Below are positions 11,119 to 22,726 of a stretch of 64,000 nucleotides of DNA, one piece after another. The stretch is from positions 179,327 to 243,326 of the forward strand of contig JAURVB010013123.1 of the NCBI GenBank assembly GCA_033002965.1. Direction: 5' to 3'. The notes beneath the pieces are model-generated. The model was not told where the DNA came from. It ran no database searches and saw only the letters and a program-made list of their open reading frames with translations. This DNA comes from Piper betle. Taxonomy: Eukaryota > Streptophyta > Magnoliopsida > Piperales > Piperaceae. The number at the start of each line of letters is the position of its first letter. Position 1 is the first letter of the stretch. The position numbers were made by a program, and so were the translations under genes.

Positions 11119-12139
11119 TCTCCCTACATTTGTGCTCACTCCCCTAAGACTTATGCCCAATACGACATATCACTTTCTCCTTTTGCCATCTCAAAAAGAA
11201 AATTAAACATAAAAGAGAAAGAGTTTATAATAGGAAGTCTAGGTCTAACCATCTCCTCCCTTGGTAGGCGCATAGAGTGAACTGGGACAACGGTGGATAG
11301 TGGAAGGTATAGCCAAAGTGTGTTTCTATATCCTAAATGAGCACCTCATGGCTCCTCCTCATCTCCTCTTGGTCTCTCCTCATCTCTTCCATCCTAAGCA
11401 CCATGTGATCCACTCTCACTATGAGGTTGTCTAATGTAGTCTATAAGTTCCTCGACGATGGATGCGGTAGGGGTTGTGTCTACTTCTGATGTGGTAGTGC
11501 CAGGGACTCCTCCTTATCATCTTTGACCTCAAAGTTCTCAAGCCAATCATAATCATCCTCGGTTTGTGGCACCTTGGAGGGAGATGGATCACTGGCCTTT
11601 AGCTTGTTTGTAATTTGGGTCGGGTCATTACATGCCGAGAGGAAGAAAACCATCCCCAAGTAAAGTAAGTACAGGCACAAATGCATTGGTACAGTGCATA
11701 GATGTCCATGGTTTGAAACAAGCGGGAAAATCAAACCTTGGCTGAGAACTAGGGTGTTGGATCGGTGCCTAGTCGCCCACCCTATTTTGATTTGTTTTAG
11801 GGATTTCTACTGAAAAGCATGACACGAGCACAAAGACACAAATGAGATGTGACTAGATACATGGGGATGTGGTCCTAGGGTCTATCTACAACACCCAACA
11901 CACTAAAGGTTTAAGAAGAAAAACTGAGACAACAGAGTGCCCGACCGAGTGTATTTAACACAAGGGCAACTAGTGCCCACGCAAGCAAATCAACAAATCA
12001 TTAAAATATGTCAACGGTTAATAATTACCGATGGCATGCTATTTAGCTTGGTTCACACACAAACCAACACTAAAACCAACAGGCAAATAACCCAGGTTTT
12101 ACAAGCATCCTTGAATAATGTTGTCTAGTATAATTCAGA
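11119..12139 (-). other. Retroelement-derived DNA of uncertain parentage
   Basis: The minus-strand frame at 11480-11734 contains TEDDYDWLENFEVKDDKEE, and further on another frame gives a heptad-like stretch (LDNLIVRVDHMVLRMEEM) as in the tails of plant gypsy polyproteins. Neither matches a domain I can name. From 11760 to 12139 nothing coding is seen. Confidence 0.3.
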
Positions 12140-13285
12140 TTGTATTACCGTCATTGCAGCTCTATGTCATCCAAAATGTCCACTATAATCTAAAGTATGG
12201 CAGTGATACAAGATATCTTGCATCTCTACTTTTGGAACAAATTTTCTAATAATCTGATCACTGCACCTTCTGAAAAGGTACGGGTCACCCCAATAGTAAC
12301 AAGTGGCATCATGCAAAAATTTCTTTTTCTGATGTGGTGAAAAGTCTAATGGGAGTACTTGACTAGCTAAGAAGTTGACATAATCAGCAAACAATGGTAT
12401 GTTTGAGGCACTTACCGGGGAACAATTATTTATCTGGAAAACTATCTTGAATTGGAATATAGTCTTCTTCTACTTTCTCCTCATTCTCCAATTTTGACAA
12501 ATGGTCAGGAAACATTCTCAGATCTTTTTTTATCTTGAATCTCCATGTTAAATTCTTCTAATAACAAAACCCAACAAATGAGCCTTAGCTTAGCATCTTT
12601 CTTCTCAAGCAAATTCTTCAATGCTAAATGATCTATGTGGATACTAACCTTAGGGCCTATCAGATAAGATCTAAATTTCTAAAGAGCTTATACCGCAGCC
12701 AATAGTTCATTTTCAGTTGTGGTGCAATCTTCTGATTCTCGGTGAGTGTCTTACTTGCATAATAGATGGTACGATAAACCTTGTTCAATCGCTCACCCCC
12801 CAAAACTGCACCAATAGTACAGTCACTTGCATCAGACATTAACTCAAAAGAAATTGACTAATTAGGAGTAGATATAATCAAATTAGATGTCAACTTTACT
12901 TTCAACTCTTCAAAATCTTGCAAACATGCCTCATTAAACTGACAAATCCTTTATAAATCTTCTATAGGAACGTGCATGGCCTAAGAAACTTCTAACACCC
13001 TTCACTATGTTAGGGGTTGACAGTTTCTCAATAACTTCTATCTTAGGTTTGTCTGCTTCAAAGTTCTTGCTTGACACTTTATGTCCCAGTACTATCCATT
13101 CTTGAACCATAAAATAACATTTTATCTAGTTCAAAACTAAGTTATAACTTTCAAACATTCATCAGAAGTGCTCCCAAAGATTGAAAAATCATCCATAAAA
13201 ACTTCCCTTCCATTTTTAATCAAGTTTAAGAAGATTTCCATCATTCATCTTTGTAATGTGGCTGGTGCATTGCATAGACCAAAGG
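12140..13285 (-). pseudogene. Athila-like pol remnant: integrase zinc region, RNase H, RT
   Basis: On the minus strand the order is RT, RNase H, integrase start. The integrase zinc region (12167-12394) reads FADYVNFLASQVLP, FLHDATCYYWGDPYLF and HCHTLDYSGHFG, typical of the Athila lineage. RNase H is visible as IHIDHLALKNLLEKKDAKLR near 12600-12660. At 13285 the RT motif MPFGLCNAPATFQ is cut by a TRIM insertion. Many stops and frameshifts are present, and the integrase core and C-terminal region are missing on the left. Confidence 0.75.
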
Positions 13286-13290
13286 GCATT

Positions 13291-13693
13291 ATAATGATAC
13301 AACCCAAAGTACAAACTAATAAACCTAAGTGATTTCTTTAAAAGTGGTTAATTATGTTGAAGATCTATAGTTTATTCTCATTTATAAATAAAATCTTACC
13401 ACAGTAGGTATTAATGTGGGACTAAGTTGAGGAATCTCCCAATCCACCTGCCTGAAGAAGCATTGTCCTTGAAATTCCTACACTTCGCCCGTCGCTAGCC
13501 CCAACCACCATCTAACATGGAACTAGGAGACTTTGATATCATTTGTAATGACCTAGACCAAAGTACACTAATGGCCCTAAATACCTCTTCAAAAGTGGTT
13601 AACTAAGTTAAAGAGCTATAATCCATTTTCACTTATTACAGGATCATACCCCAATAGATATTTGACGTGGGACTACGTTGAGGGATCTCACAA
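13291..13693 (-). mobile_element. TRIM element, copy 2, in Athila-like RT
   Basis: The same family as 10577-11113: repeated ends 'acaacccaaagtac' / 'gacctagaccaaagtac' with 'gggactaagttgag' at each LTR's far side, and a shorter, more diverged centre. It is inserted in the RT codons for R-M-P-F-G. The target duplication GCATT is exact (13286-13290 and 13694-13698). Both LTRs have many differences from each other, so this is an old copy. Confidence 0.85.
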
Positions 13694-14995
13694 GCATTCT
13701 TCCGACAAAAAATATTTCATTTGGTAATGTGAATGTGGTCTTCTCTTGATCCTCAACAATTTGGTTATACCCTAAGTAGCCATCTAGAAAGCAATCGGCT
13801 AATCTGTCCATCTGATCAACAAAAGGTAAAGGAAAATAATTTTTCCTTGTGGCTTTCTTGAGCTTCTTATAATCCATACATACCCTCTAACCAGTGACTA
13901 TTCTTATAGAGATTAGCCCAATGTTCTGATTAGGTACTACAATTATCCCTCCTTTCTTTGGCACACATTAAACATGACTTACTCAAGAGCTATTTGATAT
14001 TGGGCAAATGATTCTAGCATCTAGCCACTTTAGTTTTCCTTCATTACAACTTCCTTCATAATGGGATTGAGACATTTTTCTTGCTCCACTAAAGGTTTGT
14101 GTTCTTCTTCCATAAGAATCTTGTGCATGCTAACGTTAGGGCAAATGCCTCAAAAATCAGCAATGGTTCATCCCATAGATAGCTTATGCTTCCTTATAAT
14201 TATCAACAAATTTTCTTCTTGTAAAGATGTTAATGAAACATATATAATAACATGGAGAAGATGAAAGTTTCCAAGAAATACATATCAAAGGCTTTAATTC
14301 CTGAGGTTAAATCACAGATAGTATATTCACTTTGATTCCTTAATTTTGCACAAGCAAATGCTCAACTTGAACACATTTTTTAATCAAGCTTGGTTGTGCA
14401 TCCAACAAAGCTACCATATCAGCTAGTTCTTCATCATGTTCATCTGAGTCATCTGAAACTAAAGCTTCCTCCAAAGGATATGATGAACGGTGTTTTTCTT
14501 GAATTTCAACAACAACCCCATTTATCACATTGACAGAAAAACAATCATCTGTAGACTTAGGGTACTCCATTGCCTTAAAGATGTTAAAAACTACTTGTTC
14601 ATTATCAACTCTCATAATTAATTCTCCAACTACCACATCTATCAAAGTTTATCCAGTTGCAAGGAACGGGCAACCATAATGAGTGGTACATGATCTTCAT
14701 CCATGTCTAACACAACAAAATCTGCTAAAAAGATGAACCTTTCTACCTTAACGAAAATGTTTTCAATCTCACTTTTAGGGAAAATGTATAATCTATCAGC
14801 AAGCTACAATTTCACAGTTGTTGGCTTCTTTTCTCCTGGTCCTAACCTCTTATAAATAGACAAGGGCATCACACTAATGCTAGTGCCCAAATTACAAAAT
14901 GCTTTATTTGAAAAATTGGATCCTATTGGAAAAGGGATAATAAAATGACCTGGAACTTTCAACTTAGGAGGAAGTTTTCTTTGCAACACTGCACT
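13694..14995 (-). pseudogene. Athila-like pol remnant: RT start and protease
   Basis: The minus strand reads, in genomic order from the right, protease then RT. Protease (14804-14989): KLPPKLKVPGHFIIPFPIG, then FCNLGTSISVMPLSIYKRLG; the family's catalytic motif is normally D-L-G-A-S, and here the aspartate is asparagine. The linker 14340-14645 has ELIMRVDNEQVVFNIFKAM. The RT start (13644-13877) reads YKKLKKATRKNYFPLPFVDQM, CFLDGYLGYNQI and DQEKTTFTLP, all Athila-type motifs. It is split by frameshifts and cut at 13694 by the TRIM and at 14995 by a solo LTR. Confidence 0.8.
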
Positions 14996-15126
14996 TGTAA
15001 AAACTATGATTTTTATTACAAGACTCGAACCTAAATATTATGAAATAAATATGGATGAACTGATATGGTTGGTTATCGTCGACCGGTCATGGTTCGACTT
15101 AAGGTCACCTAGAAAATACCTATTCA

Positions 15127-15285
15127 TGAATGGATGATGGGGTGTGAGAATTTAATGAAGGGGTCGTTGAACATAGGAAATACCAATGGATGATGGGGTG
15201 TGAGAATTTAATGAAGGGGCTCGTTGAACCTAGGAAATGCTAATGGATGATGGGGTATGAGAATTTAATGGAGGGAATGGTTGAA
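15127..15285 (+). repeat. ~58-bp tandem repeat, three copies
   Basis: Three copies of 'ggatgatggggt.tgagaa' followed by 'tttaatg.aggg' and a 'gttgaac..aggaaat' tail, within the solo LTR upstream of its TATA-like stretch. Confidence 0.8.
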
Positions 15286-16000
15286 GTGTATATATATGCA
15301 GGAGGAGGGAGTATTTCATCCCTCATCTCCATTCCGAGGCGACCTCCCCATTACTGTGTGAGTATTTCATCCCTCATCTTATTTGTTTCCATTAGGATTC
15401 TTGCATGCAAGGTTTGTTGAAGACACCCTACCAAGTTGTTAGATCTTCAGCGTCTTATGCATGGGGTTCTTGTCGATTGCTTAGTTGTTTTGTAAATGGA
15501 CATGTTAATAATTAAATTATCAATTAGATAATGGGGATTTGGATAATGATAATTAATAATTAATTGTCATTAGAATTGCTGAAAATTTAATAAGAAATGA
15601 AGACTAACATGAACTAATTACATCATTTAAAATTGATAGTATATTAGTCATGTAAGTTGCATGTAGGTTCATGCAAAATAAATTATACTAATGTATAATT
15701 TTATGCCCTCATTCAGATTAGGGTTCACGATTCACAGTCAGACGAAATCACAAGTCAGGTACGTATAATAGGTAGAACATCATATTTTCCTTGTTGGTAG
15801 CCTAGGTCGGCCTGAGCCCAGATTCGACCACCATGCACCGAGTGCAACTGGGGTCAAAGAATTGACTCAGTCCGACACAGGGTCGTATTATGTGCGTAAA
15901 TTGTGTAATGCATCGACATTATTTTGGAGTAGTGATAGTCGCCCCATAAAAAGGCTACGGCCGGGGTGAGCAAGGCACAACGATTCCTCCATCGCACCTG

Positions 16001-16440
16001 AGTGCAGTGATAGCCTCCCCATGAAAAAGGCTACGGCCGGGGTGTGTGAGGCACTGGCACTAGAGTTGGCAGTGAGAGCTTCCCCACAAACAGGGCGTAG
16101 CATTCACTTGAGTGCAGTGATAGCCTCCCCATTAAAAGGCTACGGTCGGGGTGTGTGAGGCACTAGCACTAGAGTTGGCAGTGAGAGCTTCCCCACAAAC
16201 GGGGCGTAGCATTCACCTGAGTGCAGTGATAGCCTCCCCATGAAAAGGCTACGGCCGGGGTGTGCGAGGCACTGACACTAGAATTGGTAGTGAGAGCTTC
16301 CCCACAAACGGGGCGTAGCAATCACCTGAGTGCAGTGATAGCTTCCCTACAAAAAGGCTACGGTCGGGGTGTGCGAGGCACTGGCACTGGAGACGGTAGT
16401 GGTAGCCTCCCCACAAAAGGGCTACGGCTGGGGTGTATGG
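16001..16440 (+). repeat. ~109-bp tandem repeat, about four copies
   Basis: Units begin AGTGCAGTGATAGC at about 16001, 16111, 16220 and 16329, giving periods of 109-110 bp. Each holds 'aggctacggccggggtgtg' and 'gcttccccacaaacggggcg'. A partial unit precedes at about 15935. The frames crossing it are artefacts of the repeat. Confidence 0.85.
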
Positions 16441-16836
16441 ATCACAGCGGATACCTCCTCCGCATTGTTTTGGAGTATAGCGGAATCACTCCACCGTATA
16501 TAAAAATAAACATAAGGAAATAGTGGAATGTACTTGATTTGTTTTATCTATTATACTACTTAGTGTTGCAATCACTAACGCGGAATTGCCTCCGCAGGTG
16601 TGCAGATACGAAAGTAGGTGATTGACAACCAGGGCATGGAGCAAAATAAATATGAGGACTCCTTTTATTATTTATTTGAGAAATAACTGTGGCTACTGGG
16701 AAACGGTCTAAGACTGTGGGATCTTTATATATATTTTTGTTAAATAAAAATGTTAGACATATTTGCTTAATTGTGAGTAACACCTAGCCAGCTAGGCCCA
16801 CAATGTTGTGACAAATGGCCGGGTCGTTACAGCACT

Positions 16837-18480
16837 ACACTCCTTATTTAATGACACTGTTTCAAATTCTTCTGATTTCTTCTTTTTTGACAAGATTTGT
16901 TTTATAAATTTGGCAGGCATTTACTCCAATGCTTCGTTAAGAGGACAACTTCTTGAAATTTTCAAAAATTGCTGAAACTTCTGATCTTGCTTACTCTTTT
17001 GTAACCTTGGTGGATAAGGAATTTTTGGAACATACTTAGCAGAAGTAGGTTGGGAAACTAATTTTTGTACCACTACCAATCCATCCTTTTCCTCTTCTTC
17101 TATGCATTGGCCTCCTTTTTCTTTCTTACTCTCTGATTCAAGGACTTTGTAAGGATTAGATAACTCTTTTCCACTTCTCAATTCCACTACTTTATACTCT
17201 TTCTCAGCCTCCGTTCTAGGCACTTGAGTGTCATTAGGAAGTCTAGTAGGTGGTCTATTGTTCAAAGCAAAACCAATTGGTCAATTTGATTTCCAAATCC
17301 CTCGCTGCTGCTTGTTGACTTTGCATCCGTTGTTGTTGAGTCTATATAAATTATATGAATATTTATTCCATAAATAGCTTTTTCTCAATAAGCTACTACA
17401 TTTTATTCTGAGCATTGGCTGGAAATGTAGGTGATGATTGAACTTGGCTTGATGCTGAGATTGAGGCTTTTGCCTACTAGACTGATTTCCACTCTTCTAA
17501 AATTATGGTAATTCTTCCTACCCATTTACAAGTGTCAGAATAGAGATTATTATGACTCTATTAAAGTTACTAATGTAGTTAGTTGGTTTTGCTTGTAAGG
17601 GGCACTAATCCCAAGAATAAGCATTGCCACACCATTCACAAGACATAACTTGTGCCATCTGGGCATTTGCCTAAGGTTGAACTCCCAGACTTTGCTTATG
17701 TTTACTCAAAGGTGCAATTTGTGGGGAGATTGCATTGAAGGCATCCATTTGAAGAACTTCTGGTGTGGGCTTCCTTACAGGTTTGTCATAAGCCATTTGA
17801 TAATGATTAAAAGCCAAATTCTCCATTAGTTCATAGGCTTCTTCATATATCTTGGTCATGATAGATCCTTCCATGGCTGCTTCAACAATATATTTGGTTT
17901 GGCACATCAATCCACGATAGAATGTTTGAATTTGCACCTACAGTTGAATACCATGATAAGGATACTTCTTTGACAAATCCTTGAATTTTTTCATATGCCA
18001 TAGAAAGAATCATTCTCCATTTGAACAGAAGCGGTGATTTCATTCTTAAATTGCACAATTCTAGATGGTCGAAAATACTTCAAATTGCATCTTTTGAAAC
18101 TTGATGTTGTTTATAACACAAGTAGCCACAAAATTGAGTAAATGCATCTTAGGATCCTCACTCGACAATCCATTGAATTGACGCACTGATTAAAGAATTT
18201 GAAATATGACAAGTTTCAATTCAAAATTATTTGCAAGGATATCAGGCCTCACAATACTCAAATTAAATTTATACAAATGAGGAATAGCAAAATCTGCTAA
18301 AACTCTATTGATGGCATTAGCCTCAAATGAATTCTAAAACACTTGTCCTGCATTGTTACCAAGATTGTGTGTCATGACTTGCTTTCTTTCTTTCCTGTTT
18401 CTCTTGCAGGTTTTTCTACCTCTAGATCAAAAGGTAGTAGATCCTATGTTTTCACCTTGTGCATACACCACTTGAAATAG
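16837..18480 (-). pseudogene. Athila-like gag remnant
   Basis: The minus-strand frame 17671-17937 reads QIQTFYRGLMCQTKYIVEAA and YEEAYELMENLAFNHYQM, the central gag of Athila-type elements. The frame 16921-17265 reads KVVELRSGKELSNPY, then YVPKIPYPPRLQKSKQDQKF and FLKISRS, the region ahead of protease. The 5' part (17940-18480) is present but full of stops. The polyprotein continues left at 14995 after the solo LTR is removed. Confidence 0.8.
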
Positions 18481-19495
18481 CAAAATTACAAAATTAGCAA
18501 GTAAATGCACTAAACACTTCAAGCAATCAATAAGGAAAAACTAAACAATGAGTGCCAAAAACTTGTTGCATATTTTATACTTCGTGCAAGTGCACGCGTC
18601 AAACAAGTAATAAAGTAGTGAGTAGAGATCGTTCTCATGAGGAATTGTATGTTTAACCTTACTTTTACTCTAAGTTGAATCATTAATTAATTAATTAAAG
18701 TAGAAACAAAAATAGCAGCAAACAATGAGAAAATCTACTCTAACTCGGACTATCAATCAAGGCAAAGACATCAACTTAAAAAGAAACTATCAAATATTCT
18801 ATTTTATCTATCCAGGAGAAACAAAAATGTTCCTTTAATTAAATAAGAGATGTAGGATGTTCAACTTCACTAAATTAACATACAATGTAGAGTTATCACT
18901 TTAACCAATTTATAGTTCGATTAGGGTTGACATCTGAGGAAACAAAGGAAATCGTAATGAATTGTCCCTACGTATTATTACCTATCTCGATTAATCCACT
19001 TTATGACTTATTATATGTATGTGCAGGAGAGAACAAAGAGATGGTTATGGATTAACTTCTCCACTAGGATATTTATGACATCAAGTGTATGTCTACCTCA
19101 ACATCATAAACTAATCAAACCATTACATCTTCAATTTCCCTATGTCTAGGTAAAACTAATTCTCTTTAGCATGCCAAAGTTAGCTAAGTTTTTGAATCAT
19201 TAAAAATGATTAGAATACCTTGATCAAATATAAATATGTAGAAAATAACAACTCTACATCATATATCAATGAGGAACCATTGTTCATCCCAAATCAATAC
19301 TTTTACCTTATGAAAGTTTTAAACATTATCATTATAAACTTCAAGAAATAAATACAATAAGAAGAAGATGAAGAAATGAGAAAATCCAAATTTGGTTCAT
19401 CAAGGCCTCAGCACGATATCTTCTCAACTGCTTGATCTTTGTAGCTTGGCTTCTTGGCTTCCTCTCTCCAAACTCTTAGAATCTCTCACTCTTTC
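18481..19495 (-). mobile_element. Athila-like leader, worn primer site and 5' LTR
   Basis: At 18547-18566 the minus strand reads CAAGTTTTTGGCACTCATTG, which looks like a worn form of the Athila primer-site context TTTTTGGCGCCGTTGCC (Asp tRNA). To its right (about 18567 to 19495) is AT-rich, non-coding DNA with the 'cttcgtgcaagtgcacgcg' and 'gatcgttctcatgagg' motifs often seen in such leaders and LTRs. No second LTR copy is visible for comparison, so the LTR limits are not fixed. Confidence 0.45.
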
Positions 19496-20268
19496 TATAA
19501 CGATCCACCTTAGCCAGCTGGTGGTTACTTAAAAATATGCAGGATATAAAAAACAAAATTCATTAGGTATAAATAAATGATAGTAAGTAGGAATACTTAA
19601 CATTATGTTATATAAGATGTAATAATAATTTAAACCATGATAATTTAAACATTTTCAAGAAATTATTAACTATAATAATAAATTATGTTATATAAGATGT
19701 AACATGCAAACATTGACATAAAATAAATGAACTAGGTAAAAGTAAAGTCTCATAGCCTCCAAACCGTTTCCCATAGTCACAATTATAACTCAAATAATAT
19801 ATATAAGAAGTCCAATTTTATTCACCAATTCTTCCAACTACAGCCGGTAAGGGAATTACCAACCACACCATCAACTGTTAGTTTGAAGTTGCTCACCTAC
19901 GGTCACAAAACTGCATCAGTGATAAAACCCTTAGTCATATAATTACAAGAAACGCGTCAATATATTCCACGTCATTATTTATTAAGTTTTATAGTGATTA
20001 TGAGCTTATGCCGAGCTCCAATTATACTAGGAGGGGTGGCCGCCCCATCCAACTACAATACCATATATATGCATGCATGCTACATAGCTCACAACATGTA
20101 GTTACTGATATTTGTCATTGATTCACCCTCTCGGTATCACAAGTGCATAATGAGTCCTCTTGTGTCATTACGCCTTGTCACCCCTTTCTGCATAGGGGGC
20201 AGGTATTTAATCTTTTAAAAATTTAATGGTGTGGCCCCTTGTCGGACTAAGTCAATTCCTTGATCCTG
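19496..20268 (-). mobile_element. LTR fragment (family 1, copy G), truncated
   Basis: It starts TATAACGATCC (family end TGTAACGACC with one change) and follows, as the reverse complement, the LTRs at 5738 and 42387: 'cttagtcatataattacaagaa', 'gaggggtggccgccccatccaac', 'caccctctcggtatcacaagtgc', 'gtcggactaagtcaattc'. The match stops near 20268, so roughly the first 500 bases of the LTR are missing and it passes straight into gypsy pol sequence of the same orientation. Confidence 0.7.
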
Positions 20269-21972
20269 GGTACCAATTCTTGATTGTCACCTGATTGAGT
20301 TGGTGGTATTCAATACATAATCGAAGCGATCAGTCCTTCTTCACAAAAATAACAAGGGCTCCGATAGAGTACTTGGTCGGATGAAACCTGTCTACAACAA
20401 CTCCTCTAGTTGACTCTATAACTCTTTAAGTTCTATAGGAACCATATGGTAGGGTGTTTTAGAAAGGGGTGTTGTTCCAGGTGCTAGATCAATGGTAAAC
20501 TCCACTGCTCACTTAGAAGGTTGCCCTGGGAGTTCATCTGGGAACACATCAGGAAACTCTGCTACCACAGGCATCATGGTCAAGTCTTTGGGTTTGGACT
20601 AAGACTCAACTAAGTTAATCGTAAAGGCTTTACATCCCTCACCCAACAACTCAATTGCCTCACCAATCAACACAATACAAGAAGATGGATCAAGCAATGA
20701 CCCTTGGAAAATGAAACCCATCTCAGAATTACAAAGTTTTTCACCGCTCTTTTCCCTTCACAATCAAGAAAAGCCCGGTGTGCAGACAGCCAGTCCATTT
20801 CTACCAATACATCATGCCTTTTTAGCCCATACATGATAAAGTTCCACACATAGGATTTTCTTTGTATATCTAAGGATAGGTTAGTCACTCCCAATTTGGT
20901 GACTTCACAGTCTCCCGTTGCAGCAGTGACTTTATAGGACTTGGATAATGGGGATGCTTGGAGTCCTAGACTCTTAACTAATCGAGATGAAATGAATGAG
21001 TGTATATGCCCCGAATCAAATAAAACATCCACAATGACTCCTTGGATTAGAATTGTACTTTGAATGGTGCATCTATCCTCCTCGGTATCCTCGACTTCAA
21101 CCACATAGAGCTTTGCCTTCCCCTTATATGTCGGCTATGCAAGTACCACATAGTAGATAGGAGCTGGTGCCTTACCATTCTCAGGGTGCTCCTACTGCTG
21201 CTTCGGAGGCTGGCAACACTCCTTCTGCAAGCGTCCTGTCCTCCCACAGTTGTAGCACCTATGGGGCTCCCTGCATTTCCCTATGTGTTGCTTTGGTGGC
21301 TCTGCTGTTGGTGTCCTGCTGGTTTGTTCTAGTTAATGGGAGGGTTAGCTTGCTTGTGCTACAAAGTAAGCTTCCCCTGCTTCTGGGCACGCCCGTACTC
21401 GAACACCAACTCCTGAGTAGTGATCGAGTTGATCACCACTGTTATCGTACTCCTCGATTCCATGGCAATCTCACTGCCCAATTTCGGCTTCAATCCTAAA
21501 AGAATTTGTCAGCTCTAGTTTTTTTGGTTGCCAGAATTCCAAGTGCAAAATGCTCCAACTACATTAACTTCTTAGCATACTCCCGAACCAAGTCCTCCCC
21601 CTAGACTAGGGTGGCAAACTCCAGCGCCTTCTTTTGGACAACAGACTCCGAGAAATAATGTCCATTGAAGGCTGGTACAAATTTTGCCCAAATGATGGAA
21701 GAAATCTCACTTTGATAAAATGTGGTTTTCTCCATGGACTTCCACCAGTAAGATGTTTTCTCCTAAAACATGCACATTGCCAATCTCACTTGATGGCGGT
21801 GGGGCACGAACAGAGCCCTAAAAGCTTTTTCTGTGATGTCTATCCAACTCTCAGCCTTCATCGGATCAGTCCCTCCAACAAACACCTCTGCTCCATTCTT
21901 CCAAAACTTTTTCACAGTATAGCGGTCACTATCATTAGCAATTGGTGGCACTACTTGTCGAACTACTGGTAG
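20269..21972 (-). pseudogene. Gypsy (chromovirus-like) protease and gag remnant
   Basis: Minus strand, right to left: gag core (21763-21972; FWKNGAEVFVGGTDPMKAE, WIDITEKAFRALFVP), zinc knuckle near 21230-21275 (CYNCGRTGRLQKEC, where the expected histidine is arginine), retropepsin (20667-21104; VLFDSGHIHSFIS with an intact D-S-G, then MDWLSAHRAFLDCEGKR), and the start of RT with many stops near 20280-20640 (region around a Y-R-I-P/LP-type start is only weakly visible). Stops and frame changes separate the pieces. The rest of RT, RNase H and integrase is gone, replaced by the LTR fragment at 19496-20268. Confidence 0.75.
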
Positions 21973-22434
21973 TGTAACGACCCAGCCCAAAGTGCAAACT
22001 AATGGGCTAAGTCATCTTTTTAAAAGTGGTTAACTAAGTTAAAGATTAATAATCTATTCCCACTTATAAATAGGATCTTATCCAAGTAGGTATTAGATGT
22101 GAGACTAAGTTGAGGGATCTCACAATCCACCTACATTAAGAATTTTTACCCCAAAATTCCTACACTTGATCCATTACTAGCCTCAGCACACGTCCTTCTC
22201 TGGCCTGTGACCGGCAGCCTTACCCAATGTCCCTAGTCCAGCCCACCATCTAACATGAAATTAGGTTGCTCTGATACTATTTGTAACGACCTAGCCTAAA
22301 GTGTAACCTAATGGGCCTAGTCATTTCTTTAAAAATGGTTAACCAAATTAAAAATCTCTAGTCTCATTCTCACTTATAAACATGATCTTATCCTACTAGG
22401 TATTAGATGTTAGACTAAGCTGAGGGATCTCACA
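21973..22434 (-). mobile_element. TRIM element, copy 3, in gag
   Basis: It starts TGTAACGACCCAGCCC and ends GAGGGATCTCACA; two LTR copies (21973-22132 and about 22284-22434) flank a non-coding centre. The primer-site complement CTCTGATACTATT lies left of the second LTR. The flanking duplication GGTAG is exact (21968-21972 and 22435-22439). It interrupts the gag of a minus-strand gypsy element that is itself in the same orientation. Confidence 0.9.
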
Positions 22435-22726
22435 GGTAGCACTGGGTTTGGAAGCTCCCCTCACTCACCCGAGTCCACTAAACCAGCCCACCCTTGGGCA
22501 CTCCCTGACCACCACCTGGGGTTACACTGGGACCCGCCCCCGAGTTCGAGGCTCCATTCCCAACTACCACTCCCAGCAACCGCTGTACAATATTCTAAAT
22601 AGCAAAGTTAGCATTTGTTGAAGCCTACACCATTCCTTCTATGGCCACTAGGATCTGGGTCAATACATTTTTCATGTTTGAATTTGACTAAGTAGATTGG
22701 CCTGATTGTCTACGCGTGTCTGCCAT
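22435..22726 (-). pseudogene. N-terminal gag remnant of the same gypsy element
   Basis: On the minus strand an ATG at 22724-22726 opens MADTRRQSGQST and continues with SNMKNVLTQILVAIEG before stops. It is the amino end of the gag whose core lies left of the TRIM at 21973-22434. No LTR or primer site of this element can be recognised on its right, so the 5' LTR is lost or was never here. Confidence 0.6.

Larger units (their letters stand above)
14996..16831 (+). mobile_element. Solo LTR (family 1, copy I), with internal tandem repeats
   Basis: It starts TGTAAAAACTATG and ends GGCCGGGTCGTTACA, with an exact 5-bp duplication GCACT (14991-14995 and 16832-16836). It shares with the LTRs at 5738 and 42387 the ends and the motif 'cactaacgcggaattgcctccgc'. 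At 1836 bp it is about 580 bp longer than those two, mostly because of internal tandem repeats. It interrupts the Athila-like element between gag and protease, in the opposite orientation. A TATATATATG stretch near 15290 could be its TATA box. Confidence 0.9.
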
